Source: Tetrapisispora phaffii CBS 4417
Taxonomy: Eukaryota > Ascomycota > Saccharomycetes > Saccharomycetales > Saccharomycetaceae
Direction of reading: 5' to 3'
DNA length: 64,000 nucleotides
NCBI RefSeq assembly: GCF_000236905.1
Contig: NC_016522.1
Location: 310,001 to 374,000 of the forward strand
Made by a program: the position numbers and the translations under genes. Positions 1-10,496 of the stretch are shown in pieces; positions within the stretch are counted from its first letter, which is position 1; every line of letters begins with the position of its first letter. The notes beneath the pieces are model-generated. The model saw only the letters and a program-made list of their open reading frames with translations, was not told where the DNA came from and searched no databases.

Positions 1-1
1 T

Positions 2-937
2 TTCAATTCATTCAAGTCGGCAGATAAATCTTCCACTCAAATACATAGAACATTCATTTGTCATGTTTGCAGCAATGACTCTATCGACGTTTATTACCAT
101 AACTTACGTTTAAGAGAAGCAAACCTTTGCGTGAACTGTTATGAAATAAATCATTTCACAGATAACTTCAATAAAGAAGATTATGTGAAACTAGATATCA
201 ACGCACAGCCTGATACGAATTGGTCTGATCAAGAGGTGGTTCTTCTATTGGAAGGTTTAGAGATGTATGAAAACGATTGGGACAAGATAATTAAACACAT
301 TGCAAATAATAAAACAATTGAACAATGTATCGAGAAGTATATAAGCTTACCAATAGATGATAAAGATTTAAAAGAATTTGTTAGAAGAATGAAAGCAAAA
401 CAAATAGCACAAAATGAAAAATTAGATACAAAAAAAACTCCTTTAGATGATGAAAAACTAAGATTAATTACAAAGACAATTAATTCACTGAAATTATCTC
501 TTGAGAAGAACATAGATGAAAAATCAGCTAGGGACGACGAAAAGACAAACGAATTGATTAAAGAATCACAACCTGTGATTGAAGAATTGAAAAATACAGC
601 GTTATCTAAAATAGATACAGAATTCAAAAAATTATACGAATTAGAAAGAAAATTGAAAATGTCATTAGATTCATATACAAAAGAACATGAAAATCTAACA
701 AACGATAGAATGATGTTATCGAAACAAATACTATCAATTAATAAAGAATTGTCAAATTCCAATGTAGAGAAAAAAATAATATTGACTAGTTCCAGTTCCA
801 ATGGCATTCAAATTAAATTGTTAAATAAACAAAATGAAATAAATGAAAATAAACAAAAGCTAGAAAAGCTGAAAGCCACGGAAATCGAATCAATATCACA
901 TTCAGATATAAAAAAGTATGCAGTTGTATCATTATAA
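2..937 (+). CDS. RSC8: RSC8, chromatin-remodelling complex subunit (5' truncated by window edge)
   Basis: Open from the first bases of the window, so the gene starts upstream; about 311 C-terminal residues are present. Near the left end lies a ZZ-like zinc finger with paired Cys motifs (ICHVC, then LCVNC). A SANT/Myb domain follows (NWSDQEVVLLLEGLEMY ... IEQCIEKYISLPI), then a long charged coiled-coil region. This is the SWI3/RSC8/SMARCC order, and the remaining length equals what follows the zinc finger in S. cerevisiae Rsc8 (557 aa). Rsc8 is a core scaffold subunit of the essential nuclear RSC remodeller. The paralogous family member Swi3 is the alternative, but the finger and SANT wording is closer to Rsc8. 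The visible first in-frame GTG is not a start. Confidence 0.88.
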   Translation, partial: FNSFKSADKSSTQIHRTFICHVCSNDSIDVYYHNLRLREANLCVNCYEINHFTDNFNKEDYVKLDINAQPDTNWSDQEVVLLLEGLEMYENDWDKIIKHIANNKTIEQCIEKYISLPIDDKDLKEFVRRMKAKQIAQNEKLDTKKTPLDDEKLRLITKTINSLKLSLEKNIDEKSARDDEKTNELIKESQPVIEELKNTALSKIDTEFKKLYELERKLKMSLDSYTKEHENLTNDRMMLSKQILSINKELSNSNVEKKIILTSSSSNGIQIKLLNKQNEINENKQKLEKLKATEIESISHSDIKKYAVVSL

Positions 938-1361
938 TTAATAAATATTTATAATCTTAATTTAAGGTACAAAATAGACATGAGTGCCAGATTATTCATT
1001 CGTGTATTCTCTAATAAGTTTAATTCTTAGACTAATAAACTCAACAGTGATACAATTAATAATCAGTGTAAGCATTCGTGTGACATACACGTAGCTCAGC
1101 ATATATTAGTTTATATAACCGACATATGTAACCAAGAATATATGTTTCTTACCTCATTAGTACAAATACTCTTTTTTTCGCTTACGAAAATTTCTTCGTA
1201 TATTTATTTATTTTACGATGAGCTTTGAAAACATTTATAAGACAAAAACTTCATTTTGAATGGTTCATTGAATATACTTACATAAGATGTTCAATTTATA
1301 TTTAACCTAATCTACTGATATAGAAAAAATAATACAGCCCTGTACGTATTAACTATTTAGA
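938..1361. other. Intergenic, RSC8 3' / YKE4 promoter
   Basis: AT-rich sequence between two genes on the same strand. It holds the RSC8 3' UTR and the YKE4 upstream region. No recognisable RNA gene, repeat or clear factor site was seen. Confidence 0.6.
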
Positions 1362-2597
1362 ATGTCGTTGTGCAAATTATTGGCTGCTATAGCTACAATT
1401 GGCTTTACAGTTGCACATTCTGACTCAAACGTTGAGAATGTTAATGGTTCTACTAATATCACTCTTTTAAAAGAAATAAATCATAAACATGTACATTCTC
1501 ATGATCATATTCAAGGAACTTTTAATGGTTTAGGTTTATTTGGTGTAAATATCGTGAAACACATTGAAGAATATATATTTAGATATAGTACACGCTGTAA
1601 TGCTTTGCTTGCCACATTCTTTCTACAAATTGCGCCATTTATTATTTTGGGAGTAATTCCAACATTCAGAAATATGAAAGAAGATAGCTTACTTCTTCAT
1701 ATATCATCTTCATTTGCGGTTGGTACTCTGTTTGGTGACCTATTTTTACATTTGATTCCAGAAACTTTGAGCGAAACTAATGATGAAACAAAAATGCAAT
1801 CGAGTATGCTGGCTATATTTGTAGGATTTATGATGTTCTTTTTCCTTGATAAAATTATAAGAATAATAACTTTTGATCCAAATAACCCAGAAGAAAGCAA
1901 AAATGACTCCCATTCCCATTCTCATTCATCATCCTCATTGGAACCTGAATTAATCAATACACAATCTTCTGCAACTTCGACCGGTTTAAAAGAGAATGAT
2001 GATTCAAAAATCATTAATAGAAAAGTATCACAAAAGAAACGAACAACTGATGATCAAATTGTTGAAAAGAATGATACAAAAATCAATTCCAAGAAAAATA
2101 ATGTCACTGTATTTTTAAATGTGTTCTCAGGATTTGTTCATAATATTACAGATGGTATCGCACTATCATCAGCATTCTATAGTTCAAAACACACTGGTGT
2201 TGTTACTACGATTGCAGTTTTATTCCATGAATTCCCACATGAATTAGGTGATTTTGCAATTCTGATGTCTAATGGACTAACATTTGTTCAGGCAATTAAA
2301 TCGCAGATATTTACTTCCATCGGAGCAATTACAGGAGCTGTGATTGGATGTGCAATAAATGAATTATCGAAGTCAAACTCTTCAGGACCTGACAACGCTT
2401 TGCATAATGATAATAATACCATTTTTGATGACATGATGCCAATTACTACAGGTTGGTTCTTATACATTGCTACTGTTGGTACGATTCCAAGTTTAGTAGT
2501 TATTTCAAGGGAGACTCAATTCCAAGAATTGAAAATGTTTTTCCTTCAATTAGCTTGTATATCTGTGGGATTCTACTTGATGTCACAAATTTCATAA
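1362..2597 (+). CDS. YKE4: YKE4, ZIP-family zinc transporter of the ER
   Basis: 411 aa with a hydrophobic N-terminal signal segment, a His-rich lumenal stretch (HKHVHSHDH) and ZIP transmembrane segments. A His/Ser-rich loop (SHSHSHSSSS) sits in the variable region. The signature metal-binding helices are visible: HNITDGIALSSAF and, further on, HEFPHELGDFAIL, the HEXPHEXGD motif of the LIV-1 (SLC39A7/KE4) subfamily. Yke4 moves zinc between the secretory pathway and cytosol. The protein is longer than the S. cerevisiae one (346 aa), mainly through the hydrophilic loop. It is followed by IRR1 and EMC5, neighbours also in S. cerevisiae (YIL023C to YIL027C). The start is the first ATG of the frame. 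Confidence 0.92.
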   Translation: MSLCKLLAAIATIGFTVAHSDSNVENVNGSTNITLLKEINHKHVHSHDHIQGTFNGLGLFGVNIVKHIEEYIFRYSTRCNALLATFFLQIAPFIILGVIPTFRNMKEDSLLLHISSSFAVGTLFGDLFLHLIPETLSETNDETKMQSSMLAIFVGFMMFFFLDKIIRIITFDPNNPEESKNDSHSHSHSSSSLEPELINTQSSATSTGLKENDDSKIINRKVSQKKRTTDDQIVEKNDTKINSKKNNVTVFLNVFSGFVHNITDGIALSSAFYSSKHTGVVTTIAVLFHEFPHELGDFAILMSNGLTFVQAIKSQIFTSIGAITGAVIGCAINELSKSNSSGPDNALHNDNNTIFDDMMPITTGWFLYIATVGTIPSLVVISRETQFQELKMFFLQLACISVGFYLMSQIS

Positions 2598-3035
2598 TTG
2601 TTATTTTTATCTGGTAACAGAATACCGTTAAGTAGATTCGTTTATAAAACCATTTCAATAGACATTATAGAATAATATATTTAAATTCAATTGAATAGTA
2701 TAAAAAAATTTAAAATTGGGTTTTAAAGGAAGTTTGTATGTTTATGCAACGAGTCTTTGTCACATTAATCTCACTTTATATGATAAATGCCTTTGTATTC
2801 TTAGCTTTCAATGGCGCTTAACGTATTCTAAAAATTGACCGTTGAGATCAAATGCACATATAAATCTGGGAGATATAAAATATAAGTAAAACTATTTATT
2901 TTTTATATTTGTATAAACATAATAAAACTACTATAAAATTAACAATACACAAAACTATTCATTGAACCGTTGCATTAACTTTTTGATAACTGATAAATAA
3001 TTTAAGGAAGGAAAGTATTAAAGTAATAGTTACAG
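2598..3035. other. Intergenic, YKE4 3' / CBM-protein promoter
   Basis: 438 bp, very AT-rich with poly-A/T runs. Nothing beyond ordinary UTR and promoter sequence was seen. Confidence 0.55.
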
Positions 3036-3725
3036 ATGATCACCATTGTGGATTCGAAGTTTATTGAATTTGCTATCCCTCATCCACTGATCGAAAAGGA
3101 AATTAACTTTACTATAGAAGACATAATAATTACCGGTGATTTTGACAACTGGACAGCGAAGGATTATCATCTAAGGCTAGACGACAAAGGTTATTACAGA
3201 GTTCGCATTCCTGTTGCTGAATCAAAAAAAGATACCATCTTTAAATTTCAAATAAACGGATATATTTGGACAACATTTGAGTTCTTTAATATTACTCATG
3301 ATTTCGAGGGTCACACAAATAATATAATACAATGTGGTGACTGTAAAAACCTAGATAAAAATGGTAAGTTGACGCGTACAAGACTAAACGACTCCATTCG
3401 ATTTAATGAAGTAACAGACTATATGGCAATCACCAATTCAGCTAATTATAATAAAAATATTAGCAACGGATTAGAAACGTCTGAGAACTCGGATGCATAT
3501 ATCAATATTTCTTCAACTAGTGAATTGAGTAGTATCGAGGATATAAATTTGGATTTTCAAGAATATGATGAAGAAAATATTGACAGTACTTTAGTTTTGG
3601 ACAATAACATTCCACCTTCAAATATAAACGTCTTTCCAAATAACTATGAGACGTTATATTTTAATACCGAAAATAAATTTAACTTTGATATGATAACCAA
3701 ACGAGTAAGAACATTATTTAAATGA
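3036..3725 (+). CDS. Protein with N-terminal AMPK-type glycogen-binding (CBM48) domain; possible YIL024C ortholog
   Basis: 229 aa. Residues about 5-100 resemble the AMPK beta/Crp1/Mdg1 carbohydrate-binding fold: a beta-strand ending in ITGDFDNWTAKDYHL, then GYYRVRIPV and FKFQINGYIWTT. The second half is acidic, rich in Asn, Asp and Ser, and probably disordered. There is no signal peptide or membrane segment. The position between YKE4 and IRR1 matches the S. cerevisiae slot of YIL024C and YIL025C, so it is probably the YIL024C counterpart; this rests on position and I cannot confirm it by similarity. Function is unknown. Binding to a glycan or to branched DNA, as reported for Crp1, would be a guess. 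Confidence 0.75.
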   Translation: MITIVDSKFIEFAIPHPLIEKEINFTIEDIIITGDFDNWTAKDYHLRLDDKGYYRVRIPVAESKKDTIFKFQINGYIWTTFEFFNITHDFEGHTNNIIQCGDCKNLDKNGKLTRTRLNDSIRFNEVTDYMAITNSANYNKNISNGLETSENSDAYINISSTSELSSIEDINLDFQEYDEENIDSTLVLDNNIPPSNINVFPNNYETLYFNTENKFNFDMITKRVRTLFK

Positions 3726-4358
3726 GCAGGTAACAGTCCGGGAGATGATTTGCTATTGAAACAGGATGGCTAATAAAAAAACAAGTGAATACCGTAATAT
3801 TAATGATAAAATGTAGGGGAAAGGTTGTGTAATACAATAAACGTTACGATAAACTACAATGAACAATTTTGATAAAAAAGTGTAAGTCAAGTAATGCGTT
3901 TATTGGCGTTATTATCTACAACAAAACAATTTCCTGCTTCAGTAATTCCTATAGATGTTTATAAACAGAATTAGTATTAGTTAATATTTACCAACATAAA
4001 AAATAATACATAAATAATAAAGTATAATGAATATTTTATAAATCATTAAATTATTTACTGTCATGTTAATAATTTAATTAGAGACGTCGACACGCGTCAA
4101 TCTCATCACGCATTCTTTATCATTGAAGGGCCGCTTCAGAAAAAAGTGGTGATCTTTACGCGTAAGAACATAAAATAATAAGAATGATAAGAATAATAAT
4201 CACAGTGTAAACATTTATATTTAAAAACCAAATATCTACATTTGATGAATTGTATTCACACTTAGTTCAATGAAAAACGTAGTGAGATTAAAATTGTTTT
4301 TTCATTAAGATATTCCTGTGTATACTCCTTCTAAAACCAATTAAAGTCACTATAAACA
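3726..4358. other. Intergenic, IRR1 upstream region
   Basis: 633 bp containing the two MCB sites listed separately. No other gene was seen. Confidence 0.6.
4092..4163. promoter_or_regulatory. Two MCB boxes (ACGCGT) upstream of IRR1
   Basis: Palindromic ACGCGT occurs at 4092-4097 and 4158-4163, about 265 and 200 bp before the IRR1 start. ACGCGT is the MBF (Mbp1-Swi6) site that drives G1/S transcription. Cohesin genes are known MBF-type targets, so G1/S-peaked expression is inferred. Confidence 0.7.
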
Positions 4359-7300
4359 ATGTCGACCTTACGTAGATCTACAAGGACCAGATCTAAGCCA
4401 AGTACCATAACTGATTTAGGGAGTGACGATGATTCTTCAAATGAATCGGGTGTTTTAAGTACAGTTCAACAGGATGATAGAACAGTGATGACAGATCTAT
4501 CTGATGAAGAATCTAGCTCAGATGTAGATAACAATGATGATGATGATTATGAAGATCCATCAACTGCTAAAAAAAGTAAGAAAAGAAAGGCACCTGTAAG
4601 GACTAAAACTTCTCGTTCAAACATTAGACCTGTCAAGAAAGCTAAAAAACAAGCAGAAACAAACTTAACTGTCAATAAACCTCCTTCTAATACAGGGACA
4701 AGAAAGGAACAAGAGGAGTATTTAGAAGTTATTAAAGATTTTGAACCAACCGAATTATTTGATATTTTGGCTAATGATGAAAATGTATCAATCGAAGAGA
4801 TTATAAGAAACTATTTGGATGGTTACATAGAGAACAGAGCTACATTTATCGCAGAATTTATAAATTTTCTTTTATGTTGTTGTGGTGCTGTAGTTCGTGT
4901 TGAAGAACACGATGTCAGTAATAATGAAACTGCGAACGAAACAATTTCTGAATTACAAATGATGTTTCAACAGCAAAAAATTCATGAAGCATTCTTATTA
5001 GTATCCAAAAATAATAAAAGAAGATCAAAATATAAGCCCTTGTATCAAAACTTCGTTGAATTTATGTCTAAATTAATTCAAATAGCAAATGATATGCAAT
5101 TACTATTTACAGAGTCTGAAGATAGTGATTCTGAAATTGGACCTAATCAGTTTGTTATTGATCTATTAACTTGGTTATCATCATTAAGTGTATCGAAAAT
5201 AAGATGTTTAAGACAAATCGCTACATCCTGTCTATATTTATTACAGGACTCATTGACAGAATACATTGTAGAGATTGAAAAGAATTATCTTTCTAAACTG
5301 ACAAAGCAGTTGACTCAAGAGAAGAAAAGAAAAAGACCAAGTGAGAAAACAATTGAAAGACTAGAAGAGAGTGTAACTGAATTACAGGCTAATCAACAGG
5401 TTATTGAAGGGGTGATTGATAATATAATTAAATTGTGTTTTTTGCATAGATTCAAGGATGTTGATGAAAATATTAGAGGTGAATCCGTGTTGCACCTTTC
5501 TGTCTGGATAAATAATTATCCAGAATTTTTTTTGAAGGTTACATATTTAAAATATTTTGGTTGGTTATTAAGTGATTCTTCGGTTTACGTTAGACAACAG
5601 GTGTTGAAAACTTTACCACAATTGATAGCATCTCAAAATAATAAAACAAATAGTAATTCTTCTATTAGACAATTCTTTGAAAGATTTAAGGAAAAAATTC
5701 TAAGTATTGCATTGCATGACGTTGATTTAGAAGTAAGACTTTATTCAATTAATGTCTTTGTAGAGGTAAGTTCGTTGGGGTATCTAGAGGATTTAGAAAT
5801 TTTACAAATTTCTAGTCTTATATATTACGATGAGGAAGTTAAAGTTCAATCACACGCTAAAAGTTCCAGATTTTTAGCTGCTGTAGCAAAGTTTTTTGGT
5901 AGAGTTTTAATAGAAAAGAATAGCGAATTCTCAAGCAATTATGTTCTTGAAGATGAAATTTTTGGACTGAACTCAGAGTCATTAGTGAAAGCTGGAAATT
6001 TAGTTGGATTATTAAATAAATCACTATCATACCATTTCCAAAATAATGAGAATCCTTCTTCAAAATTAAAATTGAAAAAGTTATTCCAAGCTGCTGAATT
6101 TCTGCACCCATATTTTGGTACATTAATTGAAGATATCTGTAAATTACTGACATATAAAGATGACATTTCTTATGATTTCTTGAATATTGAAGATGAAGAA
6201 GAGGATACCATAATAAAAAAGGAATTTATTTTACCGGTTGATACCAAGTCAATTGTTTTATATTCAACAACGTTAAACGGATTATGCCATGGTGTTTCTG
6301 TACAACAGGGCCAAGCAAAATTTAGAGTTGCAGAAGAAGTATTACCTTTTTTTGAAACTTTGTTATCTCAATTACCAATACATATTGCAGATATTCTGAT
6401 TCCTTTGCTATCTATATTTAATTTATTCAAATTTGAAGAATGGATACATAGTGGATGTGAGAAGAATATGTCAAATATTCTATCTAAGGTAATGAGAACT
6501 TTTAATGAGATGGATATCTCTTTGAAACACGATGATTTAGTGACCAAGTGGTTTGCTAAAACATTTGAACTCGTGAAGGAAATGGATATAACAAATTTAA
6601 ATGATATTTTGATAAATGAAGTCTCAAGCCTAATGCTGCATTTGCAAAAATTTCTAACAGATAAACTTGATCCATCAGATTATGATTCTGATTTTAATGA
6701 ATTAACAACCATTTTGTATGAAACATATTTAAATAAGTTAGTTCTTCTAGGGAGAAGCTATTCTATTGAACTTGATTCTGACTTCTTAAAATTATTTATG
6801 GAAAATTTCATATCAAGGCTCCCAATTATATTTGAATATTTGAATCAAGAAACCATTTCCGTTATCAATTTCAAGTTTTTAACCCAATTTGTTACTTGGA
6901 ATTTACAAACTTGGACAGATACCATTAAGAATTCATTATCTACTTCCCATAATACAGTTGGTGTACCAAAAGATAAAATCATGATGATCGCATCGATAAT
7001 AGAAAGATTAAATACTATTTTAGTATCATCTGGACATACTAGAAGTGGTGAAATTGAAGAATCTGTGAAGAAATTCTTATTGCACTGGAATATTTGTAAT
7101 GCCTTGGCAGATATTGTTTCAACTTTAAAAGTTTTTGAATATAGTTTACCAGACAATTTGAAACTTTGGAAAGAAGCCTTTGAAGATAATTTTCCATATT
7201 TCTTACAAGAAGGTGCAAGTAAATGCTTTACTGATGTGTATATATTTTTGGAAAGTATTACAGCTAAATCCCTCGATATATATATTGATAGGTTGGCTGG

Positions 7301-7730
7301 AGAAGATATCAATATAAATGAAGTTTCACTAGAAAATGTTATTTCACTTCCTGAAAGTGAATTTTTACTATTCACAATTAAATTAAAGGGTTTAATAAAA
7401 TTGAAATTGATTTCGAATCAAGTTGAAGAAAGGTTGCAAATAAATAAAGAAAAATTCGGCTCTCTATATGAAAAGATCGTTGATAATTCTATATTTGAAA
7501 GAGACCAACAAAATGATATTATTCATGAGGAAAATGCAACTCATCAAACAAAGGCAACTCTAGTATCTTCTTCATCTGCGGGAGATGAATTTGATCCAAT
7601 CGAAAATCCAACTCAAGAAGAAGAAGTCGCAAATGCTATTGTAACGAATACTAATGATGATGATATTGCAGATGATGTCGATGATATCTCCATGATGGAT
7701 AATGATCATATTGAAACTTCTGAAATATAA
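4359..7730 (+). CDS. IRR1: IRR1/SCC3, cohesin subunit (stromalin/SA family)
   Basis: 1123 aa (S. cerevisiae 1150). The N-terminus is basic and acidic, low complexity (STLRRSTRTRSKPS, then Asp/Glu/Ser runs). The STAG region spans about residues 125-290. The stromalin conservative domain lies at about 355-440 (CFLHRFKDVDENIRGESVLHL, YLKYFGWLLSDSS). Helical HEAT-type repeats run to about 1040 and the tail is acidic. Scc3 binds Scc1 and DNA and is essential for cohesin loading and sister-chromatid cohesion in the nucleus. Two MBF boxes upstream fit S-phase expression. The start is the first ATG and the frame is uninterrupted. Confidence 0.95.
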   Translation: MSTLRRSTRTRSKPSTITDLGSDDDSSNESGVLSTVQQDDRTVMTDLSDEESSSDVDNNDDDDYEDPSTAKKSKKRKAPVRTKTSRSNIRPVKKAKKQAETNLTVNKPPSNTGTRKEQEEYLEVIKDFEPTELFDILANDENVSIEEIIRNYLDGYIENRATFIAEFINFLLCCCGAVVRVEEHDVSNNETANETISELQMMFQQQKIHEAFLLVSKNNKRRSKYKPLYQNFVEFMSKLIQIANDMQLLFTESEDSDSEIGPNQFVIDLLTWLSSLSVSKIRCLRQIATSCLYLLQDSLTEYIVEIEKNYLSKLTKQLTQEKKRKRPSEKTIERLEESVTELQANQQVIEGVIDNIIKLCFLHRFKDVDENIRGESVLHLSVWINNYPEFFLKVTYLKYFGWLLSDSSVYVRQQVLKTLPQLIASQNNKTNSNSSIRQFFERFKEKILSIALHDVDLEVRLYSINVFVEVSSLGYLEDLEILQISSLIYYDEEVKVQSHAKSSRFLAAVAKFFGRVLIEKNSEFSSNYVLEDEIFGLNSESLVKAGNLVGLLNKSLSYHFQNNENPSSKLKLKKLFQAAEFLHPYFGTLIEDICKLLTYKDDISYDFLNIEDEEEDTIIKKEFILPVDTKSIVLYSTTLNGLCHGVSVQQGQAKFRVAEEVLPFFETLLSQLPIHIADILIPLLSIFNLFKFEEWIHSGCEKNMSNILSKVMRTFNEMDISLKHDDLVTKWFAKTFELVKEMDITNLNDILINEVSSLMLHLQKFLTDKLDPSDYDSDFNELTTILYETYLNKLVLLGRSYSIELDSDFLKLFMENFISRLPIIFEYLNQETISVINFKFLTQFVTWNLQTWTDTIKNSLSTSHNTVGVPKDKIMMIASIIERLNTILVSSGHTRSGEIEESVKKFLLHWNICNALADIVSTLKVFEYSLPDNLKLWKEAFEDNFPYFLQEGASKCFTDVYIFLESITAKSLDIYIDRLAGEDININEVSLENVISLPESEFLLFTIKLKGLIKLKLISNQVEERLQINKEKFGSLYEKIVDNSIFERDQQNDIIHEENATHQTKATLVSSSSAGDEFDPIENPTQEEEVANAIVTNTNDDDIADDVDDISMMDNDHIETSEI

Positions 7731-8128
7731 CGTTAATCAGGTCAATTCTGCAATTTATCATGAAAACGAGGTTTTATTGGATTTCTCTACACCAATTGAG
7801 TATTAACTTTCATTAAAATAAATTTAATTGCTATATAATTATTAATGTTAATACACATTTCTTTAGTTTATAAAAATACTAGGTTCCAATTGTTATTTAC
7901 AAGAATATATAAATGTTATTATACTCTTATATTTTATAGTTATTAATTACCAGCTATTTTGTTCGCCTAGAGTTTCAATTTCGGTGCTTGATAAAATTAA
8001 CTAGAGAAAGATGTATATATCTAAATATAAGTTACAAACTTTTTAATAAAAGGCCAGCTACTTTAAAATCACCACAGAGCGTACCTTAACGTTTCCAATC
8101 TTCAGCACAGTATACTTTTCCTGGTAAT
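7731..8128. other. Intergenic, IRR1 3' / EMC5 promoter
   Basis: 398 bp of AT-rich sequence with no recognised site or RNA gene. Confidence 0.55.
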
Positions 8129-8542
8129 ATGGGAAGTTTATCAAAAGGTTTAATCGTTGTTTCTTTACTACAACTTTTCCATGCTGGATTTTCTAGCTCC
8201 GAATTTCAACAACTACTGAAAACACAACAACTTCATAAATATCTAAATGAAGCAGGCTTACCGTTAGATATTAAATTGGAAGTATTCATGGGATTGATAA
8301 TATTTGTTATAGGGATATTTTTATCATTTGAAAAGCTTCAATTCCAACCAATTGAATTAACAAGACCAACAGTGATTACAGGTGAATATTTATCTGATAT
8401 ACGTTATAGAAAGGCCACTAATGTTGAGAATTTAACAGGGTCAAATCTAGAGGGTCAAATCATATATACATCCAACTTGACTGACGTACACCAAAAGAGA
8501 AAAGAATGTAGAGATTGGATGAATGAAAATACAGCTAAATAA
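8129..8542 (+). CDS. EMC5: EMC5 (KRE27), ER membrane protein complex subunit
   Basis: 137 aa (S. cerevisiae 141). An N-terminal hydrophobic segment (GLIVVSLLQLFHAGFS) is followed by a short lumenal loop and a second membrane helix (VFMGLIIFVIGIFLSF). A cytosolic tail follows. This two-helix layout is typical of EMC5/MMGT. The EMC inserts tail-anchored and multipass proteins into the ER membrane. It follows IRR1 directly, as YIL027C does next to YIL026C. Confidence 0.88.
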   Translation: MGSLSKGLIVVSLLQLFHAGFSSSEFQQLLKTQQLHKYLNEAGLPLDIKLEVFMGLIIFVIGIFLSFEKLQFQPIELTRPTVITGEYLSDIRYRKATNVENLTGSNLEGQIIYTSNLTDVHQKRKECRDWMNENTAK

Positions 8543-8640
8543 CTAGAACGAAAACAAAATCAAAGTAAGGTTGAAAATATATCTATACCTTAAGTTATTT
8601 ATTAATTATGTAATTTAATATATTATGATACAATGTAAAT

Positions 8641-9015
8641 TTACTCATTTCGTTGATTATAGAATGGATTATATTCGTTATTATGATTTTGATTATTATT
8701 TGAATTTTTAGTATCTACTGATCTTTCAGGTATAGAAGGGTAATGTTTTGTGTTATCTATAGGACTTGTCTGGAATAAAGATGCAGTTTGATTTGACATT
8801 TCCCCATTCCTTAGTTGTGAAGTTTGTACTTCTTGATTAATCGAGTTAATAGATGAGTCGGCTAAACCATTATAATTATTTTCTGTTGAAGTTCGTAGCA
8901 AGTTCTTCCTTTGCGATTGTAATTGCACTTGTAATTTTTCTTCTTCCAGTTCTGCTATCAGCTCAGTGACGTCGTGTTCCTCTAGTTGCAAAGTTGTTGC
9001 AGCTTTTCTTAACAT
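8641..9015 (-). CDS. CDC26: CDC26, anaphase-promoting complex subunit
   Basis: The start is the ATG at 9015. The frame is open further upstream to about 9087 but contains no ATG there. This gives 124 aa, which I recall as the S. cerevisiae Cdc26 length. The N-terminus MLRKAATTLQLEEHDVTELI has the conserved Cdc26 pattern that inserts into the TPR superhelix of Cdc16. A coiled, Gln/Glu-rich segment and an Asn-rich linker follow. The C-terminal NPFY motif near the end is also conserved. Cdc26 stabilises APC/C, the ubiquitin ligase that triggers anaphase. It is convergent with EMC5, whose stop lies 98 bp away. In S. cerevisiae CDC26 (YFR036W) adjoins RSC8 (YFR037C); here YKE4 to EMC5 lie between them. 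Confidence 0.85.
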   Translation of the reverse strand: MLRKAATTLQLEEHDVTELIAELEEEKLQVQLQSQRKNLLRTSTENNYNGLADSSINSINQEVQTSQLRNGEMSNQTASLFQTSPIDNTKHYPSIPERSVDTKNSNNNQNHNNEYNPFYNQRNE

Positions 9016-9614
9016 TTCTATATAATATCTAAAAGGGGGATGGGACAGAAGGGTGTCTTTAATCGCGATTATCAATAGTTGAATTTATTAAACAGTGTGA
9101 CTGCTTCTAATCTTTTTACTTTGTTATTTTTCAATGAGTTAATTCTATCTATGTTAAGATTTTTATAAATCAAAAACAATCGTTAAAACAGCAATATGTG
9201 TATATATTTGCGTTACCGTCTGATTTAAAGTATATTTTGTTATTAGGCGCCTTCAATCTTTTTTTATGTCAGAAAAGAAGATGTGAGAAATAAGTAAATT
9301 ACAGAAGAGAGCACAAAATACAAGATCAGAAGACGAACCGTGAATATATCCTAAATATAGTTTAATAATGAGTTGTTTGTATTAGAAAATGAACCTTAAG
9401 AATCACTTTGGTATTAAGAAATTTTATGAATTGTTATTTGGTCGCAGGTCTAACGACTTTATCCAGCAACAAATAATAAAGAACAAAACATTAAAACAAT
9501 TCGTAAAAAGATAGCCTAATAATTGTCAACTATATATATATATATGTATTATTGCACGTGATTAAAATAGATAAGTATATTTGAATACCGAAAGAAACAG
9601 AACATACAAATACG
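9016..9614. other. Intergenic between CDC26 and tRNA-Lys, with one E-box
   Basis: 599 bp. A CACGTG E-box sits at 9555-9560 in the context GCACGTGAT, a Cbf1-type site on the minus strand. It lies about 540 bp from CDC26 and 55 bp from the tRNA. A TA microsatellite is just left of it. Nothing else was recognised. Confidence 0.55.
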
Positions 9615-9687
9615 GCCTTGTTGGCGCAATCGGTAGCGCGTGTGACTCTTAATCACAAGGTTAGGGGTTCGATCCCCCTACAGGGCT
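9615..9687 (+). tRNA. tRNA-Lys (anticodon CTT)
   Basis: 73 nt without intron. The acceptor strands GCCTTGT and ACAGGGC pair with one G-U. The D-loop shows GCGCAATCGGTAGCGC (A box). The anticodon loop CTCTTAA carries CTT. The T-arm AGGGGTTCGATCCCCCT contains the B box. A T-run directly after the 3' end serves as the Pol III terminator. Confidence 0.97.
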
Positions 9688-10496
9688 TTTCTTTTTGATT
9701 TTCGCATAGTTCCAACAAGCCAAACCAAAACCATACTTGTAACTTTCCAACAAAAATTAATTCCTGATTGTGAGACAAGAGGGTAACGGATAGTATATCT
9801 CATCCTCTGTTTTTGTGTTTTATCCGAAGATTGATACCTAATCTATTGACTGTCGTATTCGATGAGACCGTTCATCAATAAACAGTACAGTAAAGTACGT
9901 TCGCGCTTTAATATTCATTCTCTCTCTTCTTTTTTTTTTTAGTTATTGATGATGGCGTGAGAAAGAGCCGCCGCCATTTATAAGTTTCTAGAAACAGTTA
10001 CTTATTTTGATTATGAGTGAAATTACACAAAAATTAATATTACTATATATAAACAATAATAATATAAAATTACTTGGCTATTGAAAATGATTATATTTTC
10101 CTAATTTAATTTTCTGTGATCAAAATCATCGATAGATTACTAATGTTTTAGTTTTGAATAAGAGAATACAGTAATATCAGGAAATCAATAACACTCATAC
10201 GTATACTGTAAAGACTCAAGTTCTTAAATTATTCATTTTCCATCTATTATAATAAGTCATTAGATAAGATAAAATATTATTATCTTAAAACATTTAAGTT
10301 ATAATCTCATTTATTTTATTTTTCTTTCTTCATACGTTTTATCATTGATAGAATAAATTAATTTTGCATAGACTATTTCCTTTTTACATACAAACAAGGA
10401 TAATACATTCATATAATATACCCTTATAGAATTATCAATTTTTCAACAGTTAAAGAGAAGAAAACAAAACATATACACGCAAACAAACAAACAAAT
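9688..10496. other. Intergenic between tRNA-Lys and SSM4
   Basis: 809 bp of AT-rich sequence with an 11-T run near 9930. A short CAAA repeat lies immediately before the SSM4 ATG. No LTR remnant is visible next to this tRNA. No gene was seen. Confidence 0.55.

Noticed and set aside
9945..10010. C/D snoRNA-like TGATGA after tRNA-Lys
   Set aside because: No D box (CTGA) or terminal stem at suitable spacing.
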